DNA of 64,000 bases. Source: an uncultured Roseobacter sp. (GTDB lineage Bacteria > Pseudomonadota > Alphaproteobacteria > Rhodobacterales > Rhodobacteraceae). Position numbers and translations under genes: made by a program. The stretch's first letter is position 1, and each line of letters opens with the position of its first letter. Below the pieces are notes generated by a model. That model ran no database searches, was not told the origin of the DNA, and saw only the letters and a program-made list of their open reading frames with translations. The DNA lies in assembly GCF_947495275.1 (NCBI RefSeq), contig NZ_CANLYL010000001.1, positions 1 through 64,000 of the forward strand, given 5' to 3'. Positions 10,298-19,151 of the stretch are shown here, piece after piece.

Positions 10298-11194
10298 TTG
10301 AACATTGAAGAGTTAGTCGTGTCGCTGATCGAAAGCAGCCTGGTTTTTCTGCTTCTGGCGGCGTTGTTCATCGTATTGGTCATCAAGGCCGTCAAGATCG
10401 TTCCGCAGTCAGAGAAATACGTGATCGAACGCTTTGGCCGTCTGCGCGCGGTACTGGGGCCGGGCATCAACCTGATCGTGCCTTTCATTGACCGTGTGGC
10501 ACATGAAATATCCATTTTGGAACGGCAATTGCCCAACGCCAGTCAAGACGCGATCACCAAGGACAACGTGCTGGTTCAGGTGGAAACATCTGTTTTCTAT
10601 CGCATCACCGAACCGGAAAAGACTGTCTACAGAATTCGTGATGTCGATGCAGCCATTGCAACCACCGTCGCGGGCATTGTCCGGGCGGAGATCGGCAAGA
10701 TGGATCTGGATGAAGTGCAGTCCAACCGCTCGCAGCTGATCACAACCATCAAGTCACTGGTCGAGGATCAGGTGGACGATTGGGGCATCGAGGTGACCCG
10801 CGCTGAAATCCTCGACGTCAATCTCGATCAGGCCACGCGGGATGCCATGTTGCAGCAGCTCAACGCAGAACGCGCCCGCCGCGCCCAGGTCACAGAGGCC
10901 GAAGGGTCGAAACGTGCCGTTGAACTGGCGGCGGACGCCGAACTCTACGCCTCTGAACAAACGGCAAAGGCCCGCCGCATCCTGGCCGATGCGGAAGCCT
11001 ACGCAACTCAGGTTGTCGCGAAAGCGATCAACGAAAATGGTCTGGAAGCCGCGCAATATCAGATCGCCCTCAAACAGGTTGATGCGCTCAACGCGCTTGG
11101 TGCGGGCGACGGCAAACAGACCATCGTTGTACCCGCTCAGGCGATTGAAGCCTTCGGTGATGCATTCAAGCTGCTCAAAGGGCGTGGTGCATGA
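10298..11194 (+). CDS. SPFH/band 7 (stomatin-like) membrane protein with TTG start
   Basis: A 298-residue stomatin/prohibitin-family protein (QmcA type). One N-terminal membrane helix (residues about 8-28) is followed by the SPFH domain (IVPQSEKYVIERFGR, then LGPGINLIVPFID) and a long Ala/Arg/Glu-rich coiled coil (residues about 190-250) that drives oligomerisation. Such proteins form large cage-like membrane assemblies and are linked to quality control with FtsH-type proteases. The start is a TTG at 10298, with AAGGA about 9 bases upstream; no ATG lies near. The 3' end overlaps the NfeD gene by four bases (ATGA), the classical SPFH-NfeD pairing. Confidence 0.9.
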   Translation: MNIEELVVSLIESSLVFLLLAALFIVLVIKAVKIVPQSEKYVIERFGRLRAVLGPGINLIVPFIDRVAHEISILERQLPNASQDAITKDNVLVQVETSVFYRITEPEKTVYRIRDVDAAIATTVAGIVRAEIGKMDLDEVQSNRSQLITTIKSLVEDQVDDWGIEVTRAEILDVNLDQATRDAMLQQLNAERARRAQVTEAEGSKRAVELAADAELYASEQTAKARRILADAEAYATQVVAKAINENGLEAAQYQIALKQVDALNALGAGDGKQTIVVPAQAIEAFGDAFKLLKGRGA

Positions 11195-11466
11195 CCGGAC
11201 TGCTCGAATTGTGGTGGGTGTGGATGGCTGCAGCACTTGCGCTGGCAGTGATCGAAGTTCTGGTCCCGGGGTTCATTTTCCTTGGTTTCGCGATTGGCGC
11301 ATTAATCATGGTGGCTGTTGTGCTTGCCTCTCCGGGTTTCAGCGCGCCAGCGTTGCTCGCCATTTTTGCAGGCCTCTCCCTGCTGGCCTGGATCGGCCTG
11401 CGGATGGCCTTCAAGAAGCAATCCACGGCGGCACGGATCGTGCACGACGATATCAACGACACCTGA
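11191..11466 (+). CDS. NfeD-like membrane protein
   Basis: A 91-residue short NfeD protein. Two or three hydrophobic segments (WWVWMAAALALAVIEVLV, FIFLGFAIGALIMVAVV, and LLAIFAGLSLLAWIGLRM) span the membrane, and the IEVLVPGFIFLGFAIGAL stretch is characteristic of the family. It lacks the soluble OB-fold domain and the ClpP-like serine protease domain of long NfeDs. It overlaps the SPFH gene by four bases and is translationally coupled to it, which supports a joint role in membrane microdomain assembly. Confidence 0.85.
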   Translation: MTGLLELWWVWMAAALALAVIEVLVPGFIFLGFAIGALIMVAVVLASPGFSAPALLAIFAGLSLLAWIGLRMAFKKQSTAARIVHDDINDT

Positions 11467-11558
11467 ACGCGGCCTTCGCCCGGCGCCAGCCTTTTGCCAT
11501 GGTTGAGATCACAGGATGCACCTGTTACCCCGGTTGGAACACATAATCGGGGGATGAC

Positions 11559-12938
11559 ATGGAAAAACTGACTTTTGGGTGGGAAGAATGGGTCTCTCTG
11601 CCCGACCTCGGGTTGCCCGCGCTCAAAGCCAAGGTAGACACGGGCGCGCGCACCTCCGCATTGCACGCCCATGACATCGAGGTGTTTGGCCCCGCTGCAA
11701 AACCCAAGGTGCGCTTCAACGTCCACCCGATTGCCGGGCGTCAGGATGTTGCGATCACCTGTTCTGCGCCACTTGTGGACCGACGTGAAGTCACCTCTTC
11801 GAACGGCGAGACCGAACAGCGGTTTGTGATTTCCTCCACGCTCAGCGTCGGCGATCAGCATTGGCCAATCGAGATCACCCTGACCAATCGCGGTGCCATG
11901 TCGTCGCGCATGCTGCTGGGGCGGCAAGCACTTAGCGATCACATCTCGATCTCGCCAACCGAGAAGCGCCTGCAACCCGACTTGAGCTATGATGTCTACC
12001 ACACCGCAGCCCTCAAACGCCGCGCCCCCAAACGCGCGCTGCGCATTGCCGTCCTCAGCCGTGAAGACAATTATTCCACGCGCCGCCTCGTGGAGGTGGG
12101 TGAAGCCAAGGGGCACACCGTCGAGGTCATCAATACCACCCGGTGTTACATGGCGATCAATACCATGGCGCCCGAAGTGCACTATGACGGCAAACGCCTG
12201 CCCAGATATGATGCGGTTATCCCCCGTATTGGGGCCTCGATCACCCCCTACGGCACGGCCGTGATCAGACAGTTCGAGACCATCGGCACCTATTGCGTCA
12301 ACGGCTCTGCCGGGATCACCGCGTCGCGCGACAAACTGCACGCGCATCAGGTTCTGGCGTCGAAGAAAATCGGCATGCCCGTTACCGCCTTTGCCGCCTC
12401 CCCAAAAGATACCTCGAACCTGATGGGGCTCGTCGGAACCGCCCCGCTGATCGTTAAGTTGCTGGAATCCACACAAGGCAAAGGCGTCGTGCTTGCGGAA
12501 ACGAAAAAGGCGGCCGAATCCGTCATTGATGCCTTCCGCGGCCTCAAGGCGAACTTCCTGGTTCAGGATTTCGTCAAAGAGGCGGCAGGGGAAGACATCA
12601 GATGCCTTGTCATTGCGGGCAAGGTGGTCGCGTCAATGAAACGCACGGGTGCCGAGGGAGATTTCCGATCCAACCTGCACCGGGGGGGGTCGGCCAAGGT
12701 TGTTCGCATCACCAGGGAGGAACGCGACACAGCCGTACGCGCGGCGCGCGCCTTTGGGCTGGGCAAGGCGGGTGTCGATCTTTTGCGGTCGGAATCCGGC
12801 CCCAAGGTCCTTGAAGTCAATTCCTCTCCCGGTTTTGAGGGCATCGAAAAGGCGACCGGCAAGGACATCGTTGGCAAGCTCTACGACGAGATCGAAGCCC
12901 GTGTGAAACCGCAACCCGCGCGCAAACGCAAAGGCTGA
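11559..12938 (+). CDS. Fusion of a retropepsin-like (RimB/DUF785-type) domain and RimK ATP-grasp ligase
   Basis: A 459-residue two-domain protein. Residues about 1-155 form a single-domain retropepsin-like unit of the ATP-dependent Zn protease/RimB family, with the Asp motif [14 protein letters not shown] and the downstream MLLGRQAL. Residues about 160-450 are an ATP-grasp glutamate ligase of the RimK family, with [28 protein letters not shown], the Mg-binding [11 protein letters not shown], and [11 protein letters not shown]. In known RimK systems the ligase adds glutamates to the C-terminus of ribosomal protein S6 and RimB trims or modulates this. Fusion suggests that both activities act on the same tail. 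A run of eight G at 12682-12689 lies in the HRGGSA codons. The substrate here is inferred, not shown. Confidence 0.8.
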   Translation: MEKLTFGWEEWVSLPDLGLPALKAKVDTGARTSALHAHDIEVFGPAAKPKVRFNVHPIAGRQDVAITCSAPLVDRREVTSSNGETEQRFVISSTLSVGDQHWPIEITLTNRGAMSSRMLLGRQALSDHISISPTEKRLQPDLSYDVYHTAALKRRAPKRALRIAVLSREDNYSTRRLVEVGEAKGHTVEVINTTRCYMAINTMAPEVHYDGKRLPRYDAVIPRIGASITPYGTAVIRQFETIGTYCVNGSAGITASRDKLHAHQVLASKKIGMPVTAFAASPKDTSNLMGLVGTAPLIVKLLESTQGKGVVLAETKKAAESVIDAFRGLKANFLVQDFVKEAAGEDIRCLVIAGKVVASMKRTGAEGDFRSNLHRGGSAKVVRITREERDTAVRAARAFGLGKAGVDLLRSESGPKVLEVNSSPGFEGIEKATGKDIVGKLYDEIEARVKPQPARKRKG

Positions 12939-13032
12939 CCGGTCCGGTCCCGGAACATCACAAAATCGCGCAGGCCATTGTTCGGCTGCATGTTTTGCCC
13001 CTAATGAGAGGCCAGGACGTCGCGGAGTGTTC

Positions 13033-13950
13033 ATGTTCAGCAGTGCCATCATCCTTTTTGCCTTCATTCTGGGCTTTGCACTTTCGCGCGCCAGCACCTG
13101 CACCGTGGCGGCGACAAAACGGCTGGTGCTTCAGCGCAGGATCGATTGGTTTTTAGGGATCATGGTGGCCGTCAGCTGGTCCGCGTTGACGCTGTTTGTT
13201 CTGCATAGCCTGTTGCCCGGCACTGCCGCACGGCCCGACAGCTATGCCATGAATGCCACCTTGTTTGCGGCCTCGGCCGTCATGGGGCTCGGTGCCTGGA
13301 TGAACGGCGGATGTTTCATTGGCACCATTGGCCATATCAGCAGCGGCAACCTGTCCTATATCGCGACCTTTCTGGGCCTCGCCCTGTCGCGGCTGATCGG
13401 GCAATGGCCGCCGGTGACCCAGGCGCTGGATCTGCGTCCCGTGCCGCGCATGTCCCCGGATACAGGGCTGCTCTACTGGATCATCGTTGGCAGCTTTGCC
13501 GCATTGGTAATGTGGAGCATCTGGCGCATCTACCGCCGTCGGCAACAGGCCGTCATCGCCCTCGGCGTCATGGGTGTCGCCGCAGCGCTGCTTTTTGCCC
13601 ACCGTCCCGACTGGAGCTACGAAGCTTTGATTGGTCGCTTCGTACAAGGGCAACCGGTGTCACAGGACCTGACGATAGAATTGGCGGTTGCCGCACTTTT
13701 TGCCGGAGCCATCCTGTCTTCAGCGCTGAACAGCCGGTTTCGCCTGTCGCACGCCGGATTGCGGACCACCATATGGTGTTTTCTAGGTGGCACCTTGATG
13801 GGATTGGGTGCGCTTTATGTTCCGGGCGGCAATGATACGCAGTTGTTGTGGGTCATGCCCGGTCTGGCGTTTCACGGATTTGCCGCCTATCTGACCATGG
13901 TTGCCGTCGTCGCCATGATGATCCTGCTTTTTCATCGCAAGAACCGCTGA
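13033..13950 (+). CDS. YeeE/YedE-family transporter (sulfur compound import)
   Basis: A 305-residue polytopic membrane protein with about nine hydrophobic segments. The first helix carries the Cys motif FALSRASTCTVA, and the middle carries MGLGAWMNGGCFIGTIGH. Both are hallmarks of the YeeE/YedE family, whose characterised members take up thiosulfate through conserved Cys residues. A third family-like segment, GGTLMGLGALYVPGGND, lies near residue 255 but lacks the Cys. The ATG at 13033 is preferred because GGAG sits five bases upstream; a GTG at 13027 is also possible. Transport of a sulfur compound is an inference from family. Confidence 0.75.
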   Translation: MFSSAIILFAFILGFALSRASTCTVAATKRLVLQRRIDWFLGIMVAVSWSALTLFVLHSLLPGTAARPDSYAMNATLFAASAVMGLGAWMNGGCFIGTIGHISSGNLSYIATFLGLALSRLIGQWPPVTQALDLRPVPRMSPDTGLLYWIIVGSFAALVMWSIWRIYRRRQQAVIALGVMGVAAALLFAHRPDWSYEALIGRFVQGQPVSQDLTIELAVAALFAGAILSSALNSRFRLSHAGLRTTIWCFLGGTLMGLGALYVPGGNDTQLLWVMPGLAFHGFAAYLTMVAVVAMMILLFHRKNR

Positions 13951-14034
13951 ACGTCTTCCATGTGGCCCTATTCTGTGGGCCCGCCTCGACCGCTGTTGTG
14001 CACGTCCCTCTGTTTTAGATTGCGCGTCACACTC

Positions 14035-14063
14035 TTTACGCCCCGCCGGACAATCCCTATATA
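14035..14063 (+). promoter_or_regulatory. Probable sigma-70 type promoter of the sufT-like gene
   Basis: TTTACG (14035-14040), 17 bases of spacer, then TATATA (14058-14063) with further A residues. The expected start site lies about 20 bases before the ATG at 14093. Confidence 0.45.
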
Positions 14064-14092
14064 AAACACTCAGGATTAACCCCGAGGCCCGT

Positions 14093-14455
14093 ATGACCAA
14101 CGCACCAGAACCGCTTGAGGGGGCGCCGCTTATTGCCCCTTCGTCCACCGACCACCCGCTTTATGAGCAGGTCGTCGAGGCTTGCCGGACGGTTTATGAC
14201 CCGGAAATTCCGGTCAATATATACGAGCTTGGCCTCATTTATACCGTTGATATAAATGCGGAAAACGAAGTAGACATTAAAATGTCGCTGACCGCCCCGG
14301 GCTGCCCTGTGGCTGGAGAAATGCCCGGATGGGTGGCGGATGCAGTCGAACCTCTGGCCGGTGTCAAACAAGTCAGCGTTGAATTGGTCTGGGAGCCGCC
14401 CTGGGGTATGGATATGATGTCTGATGAGGCGCGCCTCGAATTGGGCTTTATGTAA
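14093..14455 (+). CDS. DUF59/MIP18-family Fe-S assembly protein, SufT-like
   Basis: A 120-residue small cytosolic protein. The DUF59 core runs from YEQVVEACRTVYDPEIPVN through YELGLIYTVDI, and contains the conserved Cys in LTAPGCPVAGEMP near residue 70 and the VWEPPWGMDMMS segment typical of the SufT branch. SufT-like proteins help deliver or mature Fe-S clusters and are often found at the end of suf operons. Here the gene is followed after 68 bases by an A-type carrier, which supports that reading. GAGG lies seven bases before the ATG. Confidence 0.85.
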   Translation: MTNAPEPLEGAPLIAPSSTDHPLYEQVVEACRTVYDPEIPVNIYELGLIYTVDINAENEVDIKMSLTAPGCPVAGEMPGWVADAVEPLAGVKQVSVELVWEPPWGMDMMSDEARLELGFM

Positions 14456-14523
14456 ACCAACAATTTGCCAGCAGTTGTCTGGCAGGCTCGGACTGCCTAA
14501 ATTAGCTCCGAAAGAGAGGTTTC

Positions 14524-14868
14524 ATGTTTGGCATTCCGGGCAAGCAAGCTGTCACATTGACGCCGAAAGCGGCGGCACAAGTATCCAAGTTGATGCAAAG
14601 CGCGGGCCATGCAGGCCTGCGCATCGGCGTCAAGAAAGGCGGCTGTGCGGGCATGGAATACACCATGGAATATGTTACCGAAACCAATCCCAACGACGAG
14701 GTTGTCGAACAGGATGGGGCCCGTGTGATGATCGCTCCGATGGCGCAGATGTTCCTTTTCGGCACCGAGATCGACTATGAAACCTCTCTGCTGGAGAGCG
14801 GGTTCAAGTTCCGCAATCCCAATGTGACCGAAGCCTGTGGTTGTGGCGAATCCATCAAATTCGGCTGA
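14524..14868 (+). CDS. A-type Fe-S carrier (HesB/IscA/SufA family)
   Basis: A 114-residue Fe-S carrier. The three cluster-ligand Cys are in place: KKGGCAGMEY near residue 41 and the C-terminal EACGCGESIKFG. It should bind and hand over [2Fe-2S] or [4Fe-4S] clusters to apo-proteins. With the DUF59 gene upstream it looks like the tail of a suf-type set, although sufBCDS themselves are not in this window. A good ribosome binding site (GAAAGAGAGG) precedes the ATG. Whether it is best called SufA or ErpA cannot be decided from sequence alone. Confidence 0.88.
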   Translation: MFGIPGKQAVTLTPKAAAQVSKLMQSAGHAGLRIGVKKGGCAGMEYTMEYVTETNPNDEVVEQDGARVMIAPMAQMFLFGTEIDYETSLLESGFKFRNPNVTEACGCGESIKFG

Positions 14869-14976
14869 CCCCGGCGTTCCTCTGACTGCTGCATTCTGAA
14901 CCCGGTCCGCGCTCGGCGATTGCCGCCGCAGTCAGGGGCTGTTACCAACATGCCAAAGCGAATGAGGGAGGCAATC

Positions 14977-15723
14977 ATGCGGCGCAAACTGGCGGCAGGT
15001 AACTGGAAAATGAACGGCTCACAGGAGAGCCTTGCAATGCTGGACGCGCTCAACACTGAGCATGCGCAAAGCCCCTGCGACATTGCCATCTGCGTCCCTG
15101 CGCCCCTGTTGATCCCCGCAGCGACGCGCGCCGCCGGTGGATCGGTCGGCGTCGGCGCACAGGACTGCCATGCCGAACCGAAAGGTGCCCACACCGGCGA
15201 TATCGCCGCCAATATGATCGTGGATGCCGGTGCGTCCTGCGTGATTGTCGGCCACTCGGAACGGCGCGAAACCTACAACGAGACGGATGCACAGGTCTGC
15301 GACAAGGCCGCCGCGGCTCAGGCCGAGGGGTTGATCGCCATCGTCTGCATTGGGGAAAGCCTGCAACAACGCGAAAGTGGTAACGCCCTGCCGGTTATCC
15401 GCGCGCAGCTTGAAAGCTCGGTTCCCGATGGCAGCACTGGTGCAAACCTGGTTGTGGCCTATGAACCGATCTGGGCTATTGGTACCGGCAAAATCCCCAC
15501 ATTAGACGAGATCGCAGAAGTGCATGCCACCCTACGCGCCGATCTGGTTGCACGCTTTGGCGATGATGGGAACGCCATTCGCCTGCTCTATGGTGGATCG
15601 GTCAAACCGGGCAATGCCGCCGAAATCTTTGCCACTGCGGATGTGGATGGTGCGCTGGTCGGAGGGGCGAGTCTCAAGGTAGAAGATTTCTCTCCCATCA
15701 TCTCGGCACTCGCGGCAAGCTGA
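14977..15723 (+). CDS. tpiA: Triose-phosphate isomerase
   Basis: A 248-residue cytosolic glycolytic/gluconeogenic enzyme interconverting dihydroxyacetone phosphate and glyceraldehyde 3-phosphate. Catalytic residues are all visible: Lys in AGNWKMNG (residue about 11), His in VIVGHSERR (about 93), Glu in VVAYEPIWAIGTG (about 162), and the phosphate loop YGGSVKPGNA with GALVGGASL. The frame runs upstream to 14920, but the ATG at 14977 has AGGGAGG seven bases before it and matches the family N-terminus. It ends against the convergent dctM, with a hairpin between. Confidence 0.96.
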   Translation: MRRKLAAGNWKMNGSQESLAMLDALNTEHAQSPCDIAICVPAPLLIPAATRAAGGSVGVGAQDCHAEPKGAHTGDIAANMIVDAGASCVIVGHSERRETYNETDAQVCDKAAAAQAEGLIAIVCIGESLQQRESGNALPVIRAQLESSVPDGSTGANLVVAYEPIWAIGTGKIPTLDEIAEVHATLRADLVARFGDDGNAIRLLYGGSVKPGNAAEIFATADVDGALVGGASLKVEDFSPIISALAAS

Positions 15724-15731
15724 CCAAACTG

Positions 15732-15759
15732 AAAAATGGCCGGAGGAGACCCCGGCCAT
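15732..15759 (-). terminator. Rho-independent terminator of the dctPQM operon
   Basis: On the minus strand ATGGCCGG and CCGGCCAT pair around a short loop and are followed by TTTTT. The hairpin lies between the convergent dctM and tpiA genes; the T run favours use by dctM. Confidence 0.75.
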
Positions 15760-15764
15760 CTTAC

Positions 15765-17144
15765 CTATTTCACGATGATTTCCGGCCCCATCACGAGGGT
15801 TGGTAGCCATGTGCTGATGATCGGGATGTAGGTCACCATGATCAGAAAGACAAAGAGCACGGCCGTGAAGGGCAGTGCCGCCTTGACCACAGCCCACATC
15901 GGCATGTTGGCCACGCCCGAGGTCACGAAGAGGTTGAGACCCACCGGCGGCGTGATCATCCCGATCTCCATATTCACCACCATGATGATGCCGAGGTGGA
16001 TGGGGTCGATGCCAAGCTCGATGGCAATCGGAAACACAAGCGGCGCCACGATCACCAGGAGCCCGGAAGGTTCCATGAATTGCCCACCGATCAGCAGGAT
16101 CACGTTCACGATCACCAAGAAGACGATGGGGCCAAAACCTGCGTCCAGCATGGCCGCCGCAATCTGCTGCGGGATCTGTTCGTCCGTCAGAACATGTTTC
16201 AGGATCAGCGCGTTGGCGATGATGAACATCAGGGTGACGGTCAGTTTGCCAGCCTCAAAGAGTGTGTTCTTGGTGTCGCGATGGAAAAACGCGGTCACCA
16301 GAGCGAGCGGTTTCTGGATCAGGCTCAAGTTGCGGGCATCATCGCCCTTGACGTGCAACGGCCCCATGTCCCGGTAGACAAAACTGGCAATGAAAAAGGC
16401 GTAGACCGCCGCCACCGCAGCCGCCTCCGTTGGGGTGAAGATGCCGCCGTAGATGCCGCCCAGAATGATCACGATCAGGAACAGACCCCATCCGGCTTCA
16501 CGACCGGAGGCAAAGACCTCTCCCCAGCCGCGCCACTCGCCTTTGGGCAGGTCGCGCATCTTGGCGATGATATAGATCGTCACCATCAACATGGTGCCCG
16601 CCATCAGGCCCGGAATGACGCCCGCCAGAAACATGCGCCCGACGGAAACATCGGTGGCCGAGGCATAGACAACCATGACAATCGAGGGCGGGATCAGGAT
16701 GCCCAGCGTGCCCGCATTGGCGATGACACCGGCGGCGAAATCCTTGGTGTAGCCCACCTGCCGCATGCCAGCGATGACAATAGAACCGATGGCCACAACG
16801 GTTGCGGGAGACGAGCCCGAAAGGGCCGCAAAAAGCATGCAGGCAAAGACGCCGGCAATCGCCAGACCGCCCGGCAAATGCCCCACCAGCGCGATGGAAA
16901 AGCGGATGATCCGCTTGGCCACGCCGCCCGTCGACATGAAGCTTGAGGCCAGAATGAAGAAGGGAATGGCCAACAGGGTATAATGGCCCGCCATCGCTTG
17001 GAACAGCGTCTGCGCGATGGAGGCAAGTGAGGTGTCCGACAGCACCAACAGGAACACGATAGAGGACATGCCCAGGCTGATCGCGATCGGCACGCCGATC
17101 AGCATCAGGCCAACGACCATGGCAAAAAGGATAGCGACTTCCAT
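15765..17144 (-). CDS. dctM: TRAP transporter large permease DctM
   Basis: A 459-residue, roughly 13-helix membrane subunit of a tripartite ATP-independent periplasmic transporter. Diagnostic stretches are the N-terminal GVPIAISLGMSSIVF, LPGGLAIAGVFACMLFAALSG with SSPATVVAIGSI, and NAGTLGILIPPSI. It carries solute and sodium ions through the inner membrane. It is 3 bases downstream of dctQ and is the last gene of dctP-dctQ-dctM. A hydrophilic insertion near residue 260 (KGDDARNLSLIQKP) enlarges it slightly over the shortest DctMs. Confidence 0.95.
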   Translation of the reverse strand: MEVAILFAMVVGLMLIGVPIAISLGMSSIVFLLVLSDTSLASIAQTLFQAMAGHYTLLAIPFFILASSFMSTGGVAKRIIRFSIALVGHLPGGLAIAGVFACMLFAALSGSSPATVVAIGSIVIAGMRQVGYTKDFAAGVIANAGTLGILIPPSIVMVVYASATDVSVGRMFLAGVIPGLMAGTMLMVTIYIIAKMRDLPKGEWRGWGEVFASGREAGWGLFLIVIILGGIYGGIFTPTEAAAVAAVYAFFIASFVYRDMGPLHVKGDDARNLSLIQKPLALVTAFFHRDTKNTLFEAGKLTVTLMFIIANALILKHVLTDEQIPQQIAAAMLDAGFGPIVFLVIVNVILLIGGQFMEPSGLLVIVAPLVFPIAIELGIDPIHLGIIMVVNMEIGMITPPVGLNLFVTSGVANMPMWAVVKAALPFTAVLFVFLIMVTYIPIISTWLPTLVMGPEIIVK

Positions 17145-17147
17145 GGG

Positions 17148-17828
17148 TTAGTCCCCCGCGTTCATGTGTTTGACGGCTTCCACCTCGTCTTCGGCCTCGT
17201 GGCTGACAATGAGGCTGGTCGCTTGCCCATTCAGCAACCGAAGCGTCGCCTGGATGAAGCGAAAGAGCAGCAGCGCCATGCCAAAGGGCAGCATCGCATA
17301 GGGAATGAACCGCGGGATTTTCTCATAGGCTTCGTTTTCATTGAAAATGGGCTCAATCCAGCGCAGCCACTCGGGCATCGGCATGTCCACAACCTCGTAC
17401 CAAGCCTGATCGCGACTGTCCTCAAACCCGGTCGGGAACCAGCGCCCGCTGGTGGCATCAAATCCGGCAAAGGGCGCCCAGTAGTCCCACGCGCCTTTGA
17501 ACACAAGTGCCGCATAGATCAGACACACGGCGGCGGCCAGCAGTGCCAAAGCGCGTCGCACCGGGGGAGAAAAGAGATTGATCACCGCGTCCACACCAAG
17601 ATGGGCCGTGACCTTAACGCAGTAACTCACGCCAAAGAGCACCAGCCAGGCAAAAAGAAACGTCACCGCTTCAAGCCCCCAGATGATGCCGGTGTTGAAC
17701 CCGTAGCGCAAAACCACGTTGATGAAGGTCAGGATGGTCATCAACCCGAGGATCAGGGCAATGGCCGTTTCCTCGATTTCATTGACGATCCGGCCCAGAA
17801 TCGTTTCGGCCTCGTAGGAATGCGACAT
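17148..17828 (-). CDS. dctQ: TRAP transporter small permease DctQ
   Basis: A 226-residue, four-helix membrane subunit. The segments ALILGLMTILTFINVVLRY, WGLEAVTFLFAWLVLFGVSY and the cluster around RALALLAAAVCLIYAALV are typical. Between helices 3 and 4 it has a long soluble loop (about residues 115-180, with FDATSGRWFPTGFE), seen in the longer dicarboxylate-type DctQ proteins. It pairs with DctM to form the membrane part. It lies between dctP and dctM with short spacing, so all three are one transcript. Confidence 0.93.
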   Translation of the reverse strand: MSHSYEAETILGRIVNEIEETAIALILGLMTILTFINVVLRYGFNTGIIWGLEAVTFLFAWLVLFGVSYCVKVTAHLGVDAVINLFSPPVRRALALLAAAVCLIYAALVFKGAWDYWAPFAGFDATSGRWFPTGFEDSRDQAWYEVVDMPMPEWLRWIEPIFNENEAYEKIPRFIPYAMLPFGMALLLFRFIQATLRLLNGQATSLIVSHEAEDEVEAVKHMNAGD

Positions 17829-17899
17829 CTGCGGCCCCTCCCCCTAAATGTTCCATCCGGCCCGCAAAACCAGGGCCGGACGGTCTGATTGTGCTGGTT

Positions 17900-18901
17900 T
17901 TAGAAGCCTGCGTTGATGGCTTGTGCCGCGTCGATATTGTCCTGACCGACGTCATCTTTGAACTGCTCCCAAACGGGCTTCATGGTGGCAACCCATTCGG
18001 CACGTGTGGCATCGTCAAGCTGGCGCACAACGCCGCCCGCTTCGATGATCGCGGCCTTGGCCTGCTCGTTCACCGCAGTCGATTCGGCGTTCCGGGTCTC
18101 AGTCACCTCAGCGATGATCGATGCCAGTTGATCGCGCACATCCGCGTCCAGCGCATCCCACCAGTCGGTGGAGGCCACAACCATATAGTCGATTATGCCG
18201 TGGTTGGTCTCAGTAATGCCGTCCTGCACTTCAAAGAACTTCTGGCCGTAGATGTTGGACCAGGTGTTTTCCTGTCCGTCCACAACGCCGGTTTGAAGCG
18301 CACCGTAAACTTCGGAAAACGCCATCGGCTGGGGCGAGCCACCAAGTGCCGCCATCTGCGCCTTGAGTACATCAGAGTTCTGCACCCGGAATTTCAGACC
18401 ACTGGCATCAGACGGGCTGTTGAGCGCCTTGTTGGCGGACATCTGCTTCATGCCATTGTGCCAGAAAGCCAGTCCAATCAGACCACGCCGCGTCATCGAT
18501 TCCTTCATCGCCTGACCGGTTTCGGAGTTCTGGAACGCGTCAACCGCATCGATGTTCTTGAACATGAACGGCAGGTCAAAAATGCGGAAGACCTTGGTGA
18601 ATTGCTCAAACTTCGACAGCGAGGGGGCGGCGAGTTGCACGTCGCCCTGCAACAGCGCTTCCAGCACCTGGTCATCGTTGTAGAGCGTGGAATTTGGGAA
18701 AACCTCCATACAGGCTTTGCCATTCATTTCCTCATTCACGCGGGTTTGCAGCAAGGATGCGGCAATACCCTTAGGGTGACGATCGGTGTTTGTTACGTGG
18801 CTGAACTTGATGACAACTTCGCCATCATCGCAGGCCGCAGCGACGGCGGACGCGCTGACAGACAGGGTCAAAGCTGTCAAAGCAGCTGTGAAAATTCTCA
18901 T
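17900..18901 (-). CDS. dctP: TRAP C4-dicarboxylate-binding periplasmic protein DctP
   Basis: A 333-residue periplasmic receptor. It has a Sec signal peptide (MRIFTAALTALTLSVSASA, cleaved near AAA-CDDG). The mature part has the DctP family landmarks VIKFSHVTNTDRHPKG, LPFMFKN, GLKFRVQNSDV (the Arg contacts the substrate carboxylate), FSEVYGALQTGVVDGQENTW, and HGIIDYMVVAS. Its genetic link to dctBD supports malate, succinate or fumarate as ligand. The AGGAAAC before the ATG is a good ribosome binding site. Two palindromic sites about 200-250 bases upstream probably control it. Confidence 0.93.
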   Translation of the reverse strand: MRIFTAALTALTLSVSASAVAAACDDGEVVIKFSHVTNTDRHPKGIAASLLQTRVNEEMNGKACMEVFPNSTLYNDDQVLEALLQGDVQLAAPSLSKFEQFTKVFRIFDLPFMFKNIDAVDAFQNSETGQAMKESMTRRGLIGLAFWHNGMKQMSANKALNSPSDASGLKFRVQNSDVLKAQMAALGGSPQPMAFSEVYGALQTGVVDGQENTWSNIYGQKFFEVQDGITETNHGIIDYMVVASTDWWDALDADVRDQLASIIAEVTETRNAESTAVNEQAKAAIIEAGGVVRQLDDATRAEWVATMKPVWEQFKDDVGQDNIDAAQAINAGF

Positions 18902-19100
18902 ATGGTTTCCTCCCAGAGATTTTTTATTTTCGGTTTACACATCGGGCACCGCAAAGCGATGCGCTGTACCATATCAAATAGCCTGTCTGATCGCAGGGCA
19001 AGAGCTATTAATTACCGTACTGCTTTGCTCGTATAACTATTTAGAATCAATCTGTTATGAAGGCTTACAAGCGGCATGCACACGGGACCGTCTCACGCGG

Positions 19101-19151
19101 GTGTGCGAAAACCCACACTTTGTCGCGCCAGGTTGTGCGAAAATCCGCACA
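19101..19151 (-). promoter_or_regulatory. Two tandem DctD-type palindromes upstream of dctP
   Basis: A perfect inverted repeat TGTGCG-N6-CGCACA lies at 19134-19151, directly after the dctD stop codon. A related copy at 19102-19119 keeps the left arm TGTGCG and the AAAA core but has a degenerate right arm (GTGTG-N8-CACAC at 19101-19118 is exact). The centres are 32 bases apart, about three helical turns, so the two sites face the same side of the DNA. They are 200-250 bases upstream of dctP, at enhancer distance. From memory they resemble DctD sites of rhizobia; I did not search. I see no well-spaced sigma-54 -24/-12 element between them and dctP. Confidence 0.6.

Noticed and set aside
18902-19100. 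A sigma-54 promoter for dctP (TGGTAC near 18970 on the minus strand)
   Set aside because: The GG to GC spacing is one base too long for a -24/-12 element, and the regulator lacks the GAFTGA loop.
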